DNA from: an uncultured Pelagibacteraceae bacterium
GTDB lineage: Bacteria > Pseudomonadota > Alphaproteobacteria > Pelagibacterales > Pelagibacteraceae
Assembly (NCBI GenBank): GCA_902592275.1
Contig: CACJDW010000002.1
Span: 151,638-215,637, forward strand
Direction: 5' to 3'
DNA: 64,000 nt
Notes under the pieces: model-generated
The model's database searches: none
The model's input: only the letters and a program-made list of their open reading frames with translations
Told to the model about the DNA's origin: nothing
Translations under genes and position numbers: made by a program
Shown: positions 41,482 through 51,294 of the stretch, in pieces
Layout: every line of letters begins with the position of its first letter
How positions within the stretch are numbered: position 1 is the stretch's first letter

Positions 41482-43874
41482 TATTTTAAATTAGGAGTTG
41501 AAGCTGTTCCGAATGGTACGAATGTTAATTTAAAAAAAACATTTTCTTTTGGTTTAATATCTCTATCGTTATAGAAATCTTTGTTATATTCTATTGAAGC
41601 TCTTAAGCAATCATTTTTATATTCATAAATTAAGTTATAATATTCCGTTAAATTAGTTTTTTTATTTTTTCTAGTCGAAAAAGAAATATTATTCGAGTCA
41701 TTAATGCTATAAGTTGATTTATTTGATAGATATGAGTTTTTTTCACTAGTGTTATTTTCATTTAAATAATCAAAAGATGTCACAAAATTATTTAAATTCA
41801 ACTCAGCTCCTATGTTTTCATAACTTATTTCTTGTAAATTATTTTTCATAGAAAACTCATATTTAGTATTTAGTATTTTGTTTGGAGAATACGACACTTC
41901 TCCAAAAAAATTAGATGTTTTTGCGGATAATTGATTGTTTCTAGGCAAATTATTATTTTCTTTTATTCTAATATTGTTTGCAAATTTAAAACTTATAATT
42001 TCATTTGTATTTTTTAGATCCGAAACAATAAATTCGTTTCCATAGGTTAATGATATGCCTCCTTCAACAGTATCTGATGAAGAAATTCTTTCTAAGTTGT
42101 AAATATTATTAACATTTAATTTGTTAAATTGATCATTGATATTTTTATCATTCTCAGGGCTTATTTTTAAAGAGAATTTTGGTTTTAAAATTTTTTGATA
42201 ATTTTCTGATTTTTTTATCATAGGAAGCTCAGAATTGAATTGAAATAAACCAGATAGGTAATAATTTTCATTTTCTTTAAAATTATTTGAATTTTGAGTA
42301 TCTGTATTAGAGTTTTTAATTAGAAATTGATAATTATTATTAAATCCAACTTTTGATATCTTTTGATTCGAGTCAAAATATAAATTGTTGATGTTTACTT
42401 TTTCTAAAACATTTGTCTGATAATTGTGAATATAATTATTTGATATTAATGTGAAAATACCCTTTAAGTTATTTTCACTTTGAAATTGCTTTGTTAAGTC
42501 TATATTTGGGAAAATATATTGATATCTATCACTGCTTTTAAGTGTCAAATCTTCAAATACTGTTACATTAGAATTTATTTCTAAATCATCAGAATTTAAA
42601 ATAATGCCAGCAGTATTCTCTATTAAATCATAATTAGTAATTAATGGTGAAATTAATTTATTTCCTTTTAAATAAGTTTGATTAGAAACTTGTTCAATTT
42701 TTAAATTTAAAATTTTTTCGTTAAATCTTGTATTTTTGTTACTACTGTCTTCTAAATCTTTTTCATAGTTGTAAAAAAGGTGACTTTTAAGCGTTTCTCC
42801 TTTTTCGGTGAATAAACTAAAGTCTGCTATGGTTTTACTAGATTTATCAACCTTTCTAAATTCATTTTGAAGCAATAGCTTATCTTCACTATAAAGTCTT
42901 GGTGAAACAGTAAAATCTTTATTTTCACTTAAAACATTAAAATAAGGCAAACTAAAATAACTATTTCCATTTGGTGAGGTTTTAAAGGTAGGCATTAAAA
43001 AACCTGATTTTCTTTTTACAGTAGGGTCTGGATGGAAAAACTTAGGAAAGTATACTACGGGTTTATCATAAAGTTTAAGCCATACATTATTATAATTTAT
43101 AATCTGATTTTTTTGATCATGAGTGATTTTTTCTGCTGTTAGTTGCCATGGAGGACATTTATCTGTCTTTTTGCAAGGAGTAAAAATACCCTTTGAAATT
43201 TCAGATTTGCCGTTTTGATATTTAATACTTTTTCCTTTAAATCTAGGTTCATTGTTCTTATCAAAAAATAAATTATTTAAATTAATTGATATATCTTTAC
43301 CTGATAACTCATTAGATGAAGTATTTATATGTGCTAATTCTATTTTAAAATTGTTTTTTTCAACGTCTTGCATATAGATATTTTGTGCTTTGAGAGAATT
43401 TTCCTTAATTTTATATTCAAATTTAGATGTTTTAAAATAATTTTTAAATTTATCCTCAAAAACCGTTTCTGTAGATGAAGATAAAATATTATTTTTTCTA
43501 TTAAATTTTAGAATCTCAGTCTTTAAGAATAGATTGTTGTTTAAATCATCAACTCTTACATTACCTTCCGCTATAACCAGTGAATTTTTTTCATCTATTA
43601 TTGTTTTTTCGAAAGTAATAATAATATTTTCAGCTTTAAAAAAAATTTTTCCATCAGAAACATTGAGCGTTTGAAGTTTTTTGTTATATTTAAAATTTTT
43701 TCCATTAATTTCAAGATTTTTGTCTTTAGAAGTGGCCTTTCCAGCAGATGCTAAGATTAAATTATTTTCAATTATTTCTATTTTGGAAACCTCAAACTCA
43801 AATTGATCTGAATAAGATAAATTACATACAAATAAAGTAAGATATGTTAAGATTATTATGAATTTATTTTTCAT
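41481..43874 (-). CDS. lptD: LPS-assembly protein LptD
   Basis: Outer-membrane channel that inserts lipopolysaccharide. A signal peptide (about 1-22) leads into an OstA/LptA-like jellyroll (ASAGKATSKDKNLEINGKNF theme to about residue 200), then a large beta-barrel rich in aromatic and asparagine residues. GIFTPCKKTDKCPPWQLTAEKITHD contains the paired cysteines expected for disulfide control, and VYFPKFFHPDPTVKRKSGFLMP is the LptD signature near residue 285. 797 residues. It follows lptG with an 11-base overlap. Confidence 0.93.
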   Translation of the reverse strand: MKNKFIIILTYLTLFVCNLSYSDQFEFEVSKIEIIENNLILASAGKATSKDKNLEINGKNFKYNKKLQTLNVSDGKIFFKAENIIITFEKTIIDEKNSLVIAEGNVRVDDLNNNLFLKTEILKFNRKNNILSSSTETVFEDKFKNYFKTSKFEYKIKENSLKAQNIYMQDVEKNNFKIELAHINTSSNELSGKDISINLNNLFFDKNNEPRFKGKSIKYQNGKSEISKGIFTPCKKTDKCPPWQLTAEKITHDQKNQIINYNNVWLKLYDKPVVYFPKFFHPDPTVKRKSGFLMPTFKTSPNGNSYFSLPYFNVLSENKDFTVSPRLYSEDKLLLQNEFRKVDKSSKTIADFSLFTEKGETLKSHLFYNYEKDLEDSSNKNTRFNEKILNLKIEQVSNQTYLKGNKLISPLITNYDLIENTAGIILNSDDLEINSNVTVFEDLTLKSSDRYQYIFPNIDLTKQFQSENNLKGIFTLISNNYIHNYQTNVLEKVNINNLYFDSNQKISKVGFNNNYQFLIKNSNTDTQNSNNFKENENYYLSGLFQFNSELPMIKKSENYQKILKPKFSLKISPENDKNINDQFNKLNVNNIYNLERISSSDTVEGGISLTYGNEFIVSDLKNTNEIISFKFANNIRIKENNNLPRNNQLSAKTSNFFGEVSYSPNKILNTKYEFSMKNNLQEISYENIGAELNLNNFVTSFDYLNENNTSEKNSYLSNKSTYSINDSNNISFSTRKNKKTNLTEYYNLIYEYKNDCLRASIEYNKDFYNDRDIKPKENVFFKLTFVPFGTASTPNLK

Positions 43875-44943
43875 TTATCCTAACTAAACCTATAATTGTA
43901 ATAATGGAAATGAATATTATGGGCAAAAAGATTGATAAATTTGGCGGAATTTTGCCAGTATTTCCTAAAGAAGCAAAAATAAAATTTAAATAATAAATTA
44001 AAACTGAAATAAGAATACCCAATAATGCATGAAAAAAAAGTGATTGGTTTTTTTTTATATTAAGCATTACTATTGCTGCAAGTACAGTGAGCAATGAGTA
44101 CAATAGTGGTGTAGAAAACAATTTGAACAAATGAATCAAAATTTCATCTGATGAATATCCAATACTCTCATAGTCCTTTTTTAGACTAATAAGCTCAATT
44201 AAATTTAAAGTTGAAAAATTTGAAAAAAGACTATTTATTCTTTCTTTATCAAAATTAGTTTTTAAAATTATTTGACCATCTATTTTTTCTGATATATTTG
44301 CTTTTGTTATTTTTGGTTTGAAAATAATCCAACTTTTATTGTTTATATCAACCTTATCTGATTGTATTGTGCTTTGATGATTAAAGTTATTATCAAAAGT
44401 ATTTATAATTACATTTATTAGGTAATCGTCCTTTATATTGCCTGATTTCACAATTACCACAGAACCATTAATTTCATCTTTTATCCAAATTCCACTATCA
44501 TTAACTACGGCTAAATATTTATTATCATTTGTAAATTTATTTTTTATGTCGGTATAAACAAATTTTAGACTAGAAGCGATGTTGTAATATAAAATTATCA
44601 TAAAAAAACCCAAAACAAATGAGACAATAAAAAGTGTTTTAATAATACTTAAATTATTTAAGCCATTATTTTTTAATATTAAAAGTTCATTTTTTTTATA
44701 AATATCATAAAAAAAATATTGAGTAGAAATTAAAAATATAAATGGAAAAATTTCAAATAATGTAATTGGAGCAGTTAAAAATGTTAAGAAATATGGAAGT
44801 AAAAAATTAGACTCAGTATTTTTAAAAAAAGATATTTCCTCAAATATATTCAGGATAATAGTAAGACTAAAAAAAATTAAAGTAACAAACAATAATTTAT
44901 TAAAAAAATTATACACAATATATTTTTGATAAATTTTAAACAT
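43864..44943 (-). CDS. lptG: LPS export permease LptG
   Basis: 359-residue inner-membrane subunit of the LptB2FG exporter. It has the YjgP/YjgQ fold: a first span (FFNKLLFVTLIFFSLTIIL), spans near 55-75 and 100-120, a periplasmic jellyroll (about 130-265) and three C-terminal spans. The order lptF-lptG-lptD with overlaps of 8 and 11 bases matches alphaproteobacteria. LptG rather than LptF is chosen from gene order and the FEIFPFIFLI motif. Confidence 0.9.
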   Translation of the reverse strand: MFKIYQKYIVYNFFNKLLFVTLIFFSLTIILNIFEEISFFKNTESNFLLPYFLTFLTAPITLFEIFPFIFLISTQYFFYDIYKKNELLILKNNGLNNLSIIKTLFIVSFVLGFFMIILYYNIASSLKFVYTDIKNKFTNDNKYLAVVNDSGIWIKDEINGSVVIVKSGNIKDDYLINVIINTFDNNFNHQSTIQSDKVDINNKSWIIFKPKITKANISEKIDGQIILKTNFDKERINSLFSNFSTLNLIELISLKKDYESIGYSSDEILIHLFKLFSTPLLYSLLTVLAAIVMLNIKKNQSLFFHALLGILISVLIYYLNFIFASLGNTGKIPPNLSIFLPIIFISIITIIGLVRINEK

Positions 44944-46051
44944 TTTTTACTTTTCTATAAAAATTAATATATGCAAACAAAAATAATAGCCATGGTATTA
45001 ATAAAAATATTATTAAGGATATATCAGACTTTGTTGCATATCTTAAAGATGTTTCAGAAATTATTAATAATAAAAAACTTAAAATAAAAATTTTTTTTCT
45101 ATTTTTAAAATATCTAATACTATTTCTGGGAATTATGATCAAAAAACAACAGGTGATAGCAATAACCGGTAGAAATAAAGGTTTATAAAATCTTTTTAGT
45201 AACTCTTGATTTATTGTACCTTTAATTTCTTTATTACAATTAAAATATTGAAATTTTATAGGTTTATTATTTTTAAGTAATTTTAAAGAACATTCAAAAA
45301 GATCTTTTGATGATACTTCTTGAATTTTAGGGACTAAAATAGTACTTGATGTAAATTCAGATAAACTAAAATCAATTTGTTCAAATTGGAAATTATTAAT
45401 TTTTTCTTTTTCTTTATTTATTACTTTTCCATTGAACAATCTAAATATTTTCTGTTTATTATTAGATAATAAAATACCATTGCTAGCGTAAATCATTCGT
45501 GTATTATTTTTAGAGGAATCATCAATGAATATATTTGAGTAAGTCCCATCTGGATTTTTTTCGTCTATAAAAATAGTTAAACCATCAACGGCATTTATAA
45601 ACTTACCCTCTTTAATTAATATGGAAAAATAGTCTATATTTGAGTTTTTCAAAAAACCTCTTGCTTTAAATTGTGAAAGTGGAGAAACATAACTTCCTAT
45701 TAAAATTTGAAAAGTTAAAAGAAGAATTGAAAAAATTATTATGTTATTTGCAAAGCTAATTTTGCTGATGCCATTGCTCCAAAAAATTAAAAGCTCGTTG
45801 TTATGATCATAATTAAGAATTACTATAAAAATTGAAACAAAAAAAACAAATGGAATTAGTCTGTGTATTATTTTTGGAAAATTATAAATTGTAAATTGAA
45901 AATATGTTTTTAGACTGTGACCATCTTCAGTAATAAAATCAAGATAATTTACTGCCTGTAAAGTCCAAACTATAATACCTAGTGTTAAAGATACAAATAG
46001 AAAAAAAAGTAAGATATCTATGATAAATTTTCTAAATATTAATTTTTTCAT
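44936..46051 (-). CDS. lptF: LPS export permease LptF
   Basis: 371 residues, same YjgP/YjgQ architecture as the next gene: N-terminal span IDILLFFLFVSLTLGIIVWTLQ with AVNYLDFI, spans near 60-80 and 100-120, periplasmic domain and C-terminal spans. It begins the LPS-transport operon, divergent from pepA over a 59-bp gap. lptB, lptA and lptC are not in the window. Confidence 0.9.
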   Translation of the reverse strand: MKKLIFRKFIIDILLFFLFVSLTLGIIVWTLQAVNYLDFITEDGHSLKTYFQFTIYNFPKIIHRLIPFVFFVSIFIVILNYDHNNELLIFWSNGISKISFANNIIIFSILLLTFQILIGSYVSPLSQFKARGFLKNSNIDYFSILIKEGKFINAVDGLTIFIDEKNPDGTYSNIFIDDSSKNNTRMIYASNGILLSNNKQKIFRLFNGKVINKEKEKINNFQFEQIDFSLSEFTSSTILVPKIQEVSSKDLFECSLKLLKNNKPIKFQYFNCNKEIKGTINQELLKRFYKPLFLPVIAITCCFLIIIPRNSIRYFKNRKKIFILSFLLLIISETSLRYATKSDISLIIFLLIPWLLFLFAYINFYRKVKNV

Positions 46052-46110
46052 TGAAAATAATAAATTTCTTAATATATAACACTCAACTCTAATAGATTGA
46101 ATCTAAATTT

Positions 46111-47565
46111 ATGCATGTTCAAATTAATTATAAAAAAACTCTAAAAAATAAAGCTAATTCGAATTTTGTTATATTTACTGAAAAAGAATTTAATACAAAT
46201 AGTTTTAAAAATAAAGTTACAAAAAATGAATTTTTATTTATCAATGAATTATTAAAAAATTCCAATGTAAAAGAAAATTTTTTAGATTTTCAAGTAAGCT
46301 CAAAAAAAAAAATAATATTAGTTTCCTTAAAGGATAAAATTTTTAATCATGAAATCGAAAGTCTTGGTGCAAAATTCTATGATCATATTAAGAACAGTAA
46401 AAATAAAGAATATATTTTTAATACTGACTATTTAGCTCCTAAAAATAAAAACCTAATTGCAAATTTTTTTCACGGAATAAAATTAAAATCTTATAATTTT
46501 GATAAATACAAAACAAAAAGAAGTAAGAAAGAAATTGTTATTTTTGGTATTGGTAAAAATATTCCTTCATATAAAGATCAAATTAGATTTAAAGCAATAG
46601 AGGAAGGCACCTTTTATACTAGAGATTTAGTTTCAGAACCAGGTAATATTCTACATCCAGACGAATATGCTAAAAGATTAAATTCACTTAAAAAATTTGG
46701 TTTAAAAATTAATATCTATGATGAAAAGAAATTAAAAAAACTAGGAATGAATACTTTGCTTGGTGTTGGCCAAGGTAGTATTAGAGGTTCTTATTTAGTG
46801 ACTATGGAATGGAATGGATTAAAAGATAAAACAAAACCTTTAGCTTTTGTTGGAAAAGGTGTTTGCTTTGATACAGGAGGTATTTCATTAAAACCAGCAA
46901 AATTCATGGAGGATATGACTTATGACATGGCTGGCTCCGCAGTAGTTGTAGGTTTAATGAAAAGTTTAGCTCTTAGAAAAGCAAAAATTAATGCTGTAGG
47001 CGTGGTAGGACTTGTTGAAAACATGCCAGGAGGGAACGCACAAAGACCAGGAGACATCGTAAAATCTTATAGTGGAAAAACTGTTGAAATATTAAATACA
47101 GATGCAGAAGGAAGATTAGTGTTGGCCGATGCTTTAACTTATACAGAGGAAAAATTTAAACCAAAATTTATTGTTGATCTTGCAACTTTAACTGGAGCAA
47201 TCATTGTTTCTCTAGGTTCTGAATATGCTGGCTTATTTTCAAATGATGATAAATTAAGCAAACAATTAATTGATGCGGGCGAACACATTGATGAAAAAGT
47301 TTGGAGAATGCCATTGAATAAAAATTTTGATAAATTAATTGACTCAAAAAACGCAGACATGCAAAACATTAACTATGTTGGTGGTGCAGGATCTACAACG
47401 GCTGCTCAATTTTTACAAAGATTTATTTTAAACAAAACACCTTGGGCGCATTTAGATATAGCTGGAATGGCTTTTTCAAAATATGGTGGAGCATTAAATT
47501 CGGGCGGTGCCACAGGTTTTGGAGTAAGATTATTAAACAAACTAATAGAGGATAATTATGAGTAA
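46111..47565 (+). CDS. pepA: Leucyl aminopeptidase (M17)
   Basis: Two-zinc exopeptidase of the cytosol. The M17 signature NTDAEGRLV is at about 329-337; other ligands are in GKGVCFDTGGISLKP (K and D) and DMAGSAVVVG. 484 residues, with the variable N-terminal domain up to about residue 165. Its stop overlaps the ndk start by 8 bases. Position opposite lptF-lptG is conserved in many proteobacteria. Confidence 0.93.
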   Translation: MHVQINYKKTLKNKANSNFVIFTEKEFNTNSFKNKVTKNEFLFINELLKNSNVKENFLDFQVSSKKKIILVSLKDKIFNHEIESLGAKFYDHIKNSKNKEYIFNTDYLAPKNKNLIANFFHGIKLKSYNFDKYKTKRSKKEIVIFGIGKNIPSYKDQIRFKAIEEGTFYTRDLVSEPGNILHPDEYAKRLNSLKKFGLKINIYDEKKLKKLGMNTLLGVGQGSIRGSYLVTMEWNGLKDKTKPLAFVGKGVCFDTGGISLKPAKFMEDMTYDMAGSAVVVGLMKSLALRKAKINAVGVVGLVENMPGGNAQRPGDIVKSYSGKTVEILNTDAEGRLVLADALTYTEEKFKPKFIVDLATLTGAIIVSLGSEYAGLFSNDDKLSKQLIDAGEHIDEKVWRMPLNKNFDKLIDSKNADMQNINYVGGAGSTTAAQFLQRFILNKTPWAHLDIAGMAFSKYGGALNSGGATGFGVRLLNKLIEDNYE

Positions 47566-47968
47566 TTTAGAACAAACTTTATCAATTATTAAACCTGATG
47601 CTGTTGAAAGAAATCTTGAGAATGAAATTAAAGAAATGTTTAAAAATAAAGGGTTTTCAATACTAAAAGAAAAAAAAATTCAAATTGAAAAGTCAGAAGC
47701 AGAAAAGTTTTATAAAGTTCATGAAACAAAACCATTTTATAATGATTTGTGTGATTATCTATCATCAGGCCCAATTGTAGTTATGGTTCTTGAAAAAGAG
47801 AACGCAGTTTTGGGAAACAGAGAATTAATGGGTGCCACAAATCCAAAAGATGCAGAAGAAGGCACTATCCGAAAAAAATATGGGATTTCAATAGATAAAA
47901 ACTCAGTCCACGGATCAGATAGTGTTGAAAATGCTAAAATTGAAATAGATTTTTTCTTTAAAGATTAA
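47558..47968 (+). CDS. ndk: Nucleoside diphosphate kinase
   Basis: 136 residues. Balances NTP pools through a phosphohistidine. The active-site histidine is H118 in NSVHGSDS, and the start LEQTLSIIKPDAVERN is typical, as is GPIVVMVLE. Translationally coupled to pepA and convergent with purN (11-base overlap). Confidence 0.97.
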   Translation: MSNLEQTLSIIKPDAVERNLENEIKEMFKNKGFSILKEKKIQIEKSEAEKFYKVHETKPFYNDLCDYLSSGPIVVMVLEKENAVLGNRELMGATNPKDAEEGTIRKKYGISIDKNSVHGSDSVENAKIEIDFFFKD

Positions 47969-48539
47969 AAACTTTTAATATAGCTTTTGGGTATAGCCTA
48001 TGTTCTTGAGCTAAAATTTTTTTAGCAAGAGAAGATACAGTATCTTTTTTTGAAATCCTCACTTTCTTTTGTAGAATAATCTTCCCCGAGTCTAATCGAG
48101 CATTTACAAAATGAACAGTGCATCCTGAGTATTTTTCTTTATTATTTAATACTCTTTGATGAGTATTTAATCCTTTATATTTAGGTAGTAAAGAGGGGTG
48201 TATATTTAAAATTTTTCCTTTAAATTTTTTTATAAAATTTTTTGACAAAATTTTCATAAATCCAGCTAGACAAATCATTTCAATATTATTTTTTTTCAAG
48301 ATAGAAAGTAGATTATTTTCGCTTAATTTTTTGTTTTTAAAATTTAAAACTTTTTTTTTAATTTTAAATTTTTTGGCATAATTTAAACCTTTTGCCTTAG
48401 AGTTATTTGAAACTATAAATTTAATTGATATAGGTGATATTTTAGTTTTAGAAAATTTAACTAAAGATTTTAAATTGCTGCCCGTCCCTGAAATAAATAC
48501 AGCTGTTCTAATTCTATTTATACCAGTTGATAGAACCAT
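47958..48539 (-). CDS. purN: Phosphoribosylglycinamide formyltransferase
   Basis: Third step of purine synthesis, using 10-formyl-tetrahydrofolate. FISGTGSNLKSL (about 14-25) binds the phosphate, NIHPSLLPKYKG (about 113-124) carries the catalytic Asn-His, and GCTVHFVNARLDSG supplies the aspartate. 193 residues. Its predicted start lies inside the end of purM (26 bases), so the pair is coupled. Confidence 0.94.
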   Translation of the reverse strand: MVLSTGINRIRTAVFISGTGSNLKSLVKFSKTKISPISIKFIVSNNSKAKGLNYAKKFKIKKKVLNFKNKKLSENNLLSILKKNNIEMICLAGFMKILSKNFIKKFKGKILNIHPSLLPKYKGLNTHQRVLNNKEKYSGCTVHFVNARLDSGKIILQKKVRISKKDTVSSLAKKILAQEHRLYPKAILKVFNL

Positions 48540-49545
48540 TTAACTTAACTTTATTTTTACCATTAAAAATTTTTCCGATAACATATGGCTTGTATTCTTT
48601 TGAAAAAAATTTACTTATTTTTTTTAAATTTTTACTTTCAACAATAAGACAAAAACCAACTCCACAATTAAATGTTTTCAGCATTTCTTTATCAGAAATT
48701 CCATTATTTTTAAGCCAATTAAATATTTTTGAAGTTTTAATTTTATCTAAACTTATATCTGCAGTGAGCTTATCTGGTATTATTCTTTTAATATTATCAG
48801 ACAAACCTCCCCCAGTTATATTTGCACAGCCATTGATTAAGTTATTGTTAATCAAATTCATTATTTCTTTAACATATATCTTAGTTGGTTTTAAAAGCTC
48901 GGATTTTAAAAATTTATTTTTTTTAATATTTATTTTTTTTTGTTTTAATAAATATCTTACAAGAGAATACCCATTAGAATGTAAACCGCTGGAAGGAATT
49001 GCAATTATAAGATTATTTTTTTTTATTTTATTTTTATTTAAAATTCTATTCTTTCCTACAACACCTACAGCAAAACCTGCGATATCAAATTTACCTTTTT
49101 CATACGTACCTGGCATTTCAGCAGTTTCTCCACCAACGAGTTCACATTCTGATTGATTGCAGCCTTTGTTAATTCCTTTTATAATCGATTTAAGTTTTCT
49201 AAGATCAATTTTATTTATTGAAATATAATCTAAAAAAAGTAGAGGTTTAGCTCCTTGAACAATTAAATCATTAACACTCATAGCAACCAAATCAATACCA
49301 ATAGTATCAAATTTATTTAATGTATTAGCAATTTCAATTTTAGTTCCCACACCATCAGTACAAGCAACGATTCTAGGTTGTTTAATATTAGCTGGTATAT
49401 TTGTGATTGAACCAAACCCTCCTATATTAGAGAACTTTTTTTTGCCTCTTTTTTTTGCTGAAACTGTAGAAATGAAATCAACAAACTTGTCTGCAGCTTT
49501 AATATTAACTCCACTTTTTTTATAGGTAAATTTTTTTTTATTCAT
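48514..49545 (-). CDS. purM: Phosphoribosylformylglycinamidine cyclo-ligase
   Basis: AIR synthetase of purine synthesis. Family landmarks: YKKSGVNIKAADKFV, GGFGSI, ACTDGVGTKIEIA, GIDLVAMSVNDLIVQGAKPL, GGETAEMPGTY and HSNGYSLVR. 343 residues. A long antisense frame over the same bases is a shadow of AT-rich codons and not a gene. Confidence 0.96.
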   Translation of the reverse strand: MNKKKFTYKKSGVNIKAADKFVDFISTVSAKKRGKKKFSNIGGFGSITNIPANIKQPRIVACTDGVGTKIEIANTLNKFDTIGIDLVAMSVNDLIVQGAKPLLFLDYISINKIDLRKLKSIIKGINKGCNQSECELVGGETAEMPGTYEKGKFDIAGFAVGVVGKNRILNKNKIKKNNLIIAIPSSGLHSNGYSLVRYLLKQKKINIKKNKFLKSELLKPTKIYVKEIMNLINNNLINGCANITGGGLSDNIKRIIPDKLTADISLDKIKTSKIFNWLKNNGISDKEMLKTFNCGVGFCLIVESKNLKKISKFFSKEYKPYVIGKIFNGKNKVKLNGSINWYK

Positions 49546-49556
49546 TAATATGTTTT

Positions 49557-50645
49557 ATGAAATTTATTTCTCTACTTAGTAATTTAAAGCTTTTATATAA
49601 TTTTTTTTTATTTCTTGCTTTAATAAATATTTTCTTTTCCACAGGAAAAAGTCATGCAAAGACATTTTCTATAAATGATATTGAAATATCAACACCTTTT
49701 GAAATAAATTTTAATAAAAATGAAATTATTGATGAAGGATTTGTTAAGGCATTCAATGAACTAATTTTATCAATTGCTCAAAGTAAAGATCAGGTAAAAT
49801 TAAAAAATACATCAATTAATCAAATAAAAGGAATGATCGAAACTTTCTCTATTAAAGAAGAAAAGTTTATTGATGAAATTTATTATCTTTCCCTAAATGT
49901 TTCATTTAATAAAAAAAATATATTTGATTTATTAGAAACGAAAAATATTTTTCCATCTCTACCTGTGAAAAAAGATTTTTTATTCATCCCCGTACTTGTT
50001 GATCAAAATAAAAATCAAGTTTTAATGTTTTCTGAGAATAAATTATTTTCCAGTTGGAATACAAATAATAAAAAATACAACCTTTTAAATTATATTTTAC
50101 CGACAGAAGATTTAGATGATTTCAGATTAATAAAAAGAAATATTAATAATTTAGAAACTTATGACTTCAAAGAAATTATAAATAAATACAATATAAATGA
50201 CCACATTATTATGATTGTATTTAAAGATGATAACAAAATAAGAGTATTTAACAAAATTTTTTTTAATCAAAATAACAATTTAAAAAATTTAAATTATACT
50301 GAAGTTAATTTTGAAGATGAAGAACAGATATTTAAATTTATTGATAATTTGAAATTAGTTTACGAAGATTTTTGGAAATCACAAAATCAAATCAATACTT
50401 CAGTAAAGCTATCTTTAAATATTTCTATTGATAATTCTAATAATATCAAAATTAATAAATTTGAAAAAATTTTATCTGAGATGGATTTGATATATAATTT
50501 TTCAATTTATAAGTTCGATAATCGAAATAATTTTTATAAAGTTATTTTTAATGGAACACCTGATAAGTTTTTAGAAGTTATGAGTGATCAAAATTATGAT
50601 TTTGAAATTAAAAATAAAATTTGGGTTTTAAATGACAAATCTTAA
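49557..50645 (+). CDS. Exported DUF2066-type protein
   Basis: 362 residues with a signal peptide (hydrophobic 12-28, cleavage near SHA at 34). It fits the DUF2066 family by position and build: directly before hda and beside purM-purN, as in many alphaproteobacteria. Function of the family is not established. The stop overlaps hda by 14 bases. Confidence 0.7.
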   Translation: MKFISLLSNLKLLYNFFLFLALINIFFSTGKSHAKTFSINDIEISTPFEINFNKNEIIDEGFVKAFNELILSIAQSKDQVKLKNTSINQIKGMIETFSIKEEKFIDEIYYLSLNVSFNKKNIFDLLETKNIFPSLPVKKDFLFIPVLVDQNKNQVLMFSENKLFSSWNTNNKKYNLLNYILPTEDLDDFRLIKRNINNLETYDFKEIINKYNINDHIIMIVFKDDNKIRVFNKIFFNQNNNLKNLNYTEVNFEDEEQIFKFIDNLKLVYEDFWKSQNQINTSVKLSLNISIDNSNNIKINKFEKILSEMDLIYNFSIYKFDNRNNFYKVIFNGTPDKFLEVMSDQNYDFEIKNKIWVLNDKS

Positions 50646-51294
50646 TCAGCAAATACTTAAATTTGATTATGATCAAAATTTTAAAGATCAGGATTTTTAT
50701 GTTTCAAACAGCAACGAACACTCTTTTAGCCTTTTAAATAGTTGGCCAAAATGGGATAAAAATTTTATAAACTTAATAGGCGAAAAATTTTCAGGAAAAA
50801 GTCATTTAATAAATATATTTTTAGAAAAGCATAGAGGAATTAAAATTAATGCAAAAGATATTAATAATGACTTTCTTCAACAAATTAAAATATATGAAAA
50901 TATTATTGTTGAGGATTTAACTGAAAAAATAAATGAAAATTTATTATTTACACTTATAAATATAATAGATCAGGATAATAAGTACTTAATAGTAACCTCA
51001 AAAATACCAATAGTTGACTTTAATTTTAAATTAAATGATCTTAACTCAAGATCTAATAATTTTATTTTATCTCAAATTGAAAAACCTGGTGACGATTTAA
51101 TTTATGCATTAATACTAAAAAATCTTTCTGATCGTCAAATATCAATAGACCAAAAACTTATTGAGTTTATAATTAAGAGAATTGATAGAACTTATGGCAA
51201 AATTTCCGATTTCATATATAAAATCGACGAAATTAGTTTAAAAAGAAAGAAACCAATCGATTTTAAAATTATAAAAGAAGCATTAGAGGTTTAA
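50632..51294 (+). CDS. hda: Hda/DnaA-like replication regulator
   Basis: 220-residue AAA+ protein related to the ATPase core of DnaA, known to promote hydrolysis of DnaA-bound ATP when bound to the sliding clamp. The opening NLNQQILKFDYDQ resembles the clamp-binding start of Hda, NLIGEKFSGKSHLIN (about 47-61) is the P-loop, and the sensor/lid part SDRQISIDQKLIEFIIKRIDRTYG follows. It is immediately followed by aspS. Confidence 0.83.
   Translation: MTNLNQQILKFDYDQNFKDQDFYVSNSNEHSFSLLNSWPKWDKNFINLIGEKFSGKSHLINIFLEKHRGIKINAKDINNDFLQQIKIYENIIVEDLTEKINENLLFTLINIIDQDNKYLIVTSKIPIVDFNFKLNDLNSRSNNFILSQIEKPGDDLIYALILKNLSDRQISIDQKLIEFIIKRIDRTYGKISDFIYKIDEISLKRKKPIDFKIIKEALEV

Noticed and set aside
48527..49156. 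A 209-codon plus-strand frame opposite purM
   Set aside because: It mirrors purM codons in AT-rich DNA, has no ribosome-binding site and reads as low-complexity Leu/Ile/Phe. purM has all its motifs.
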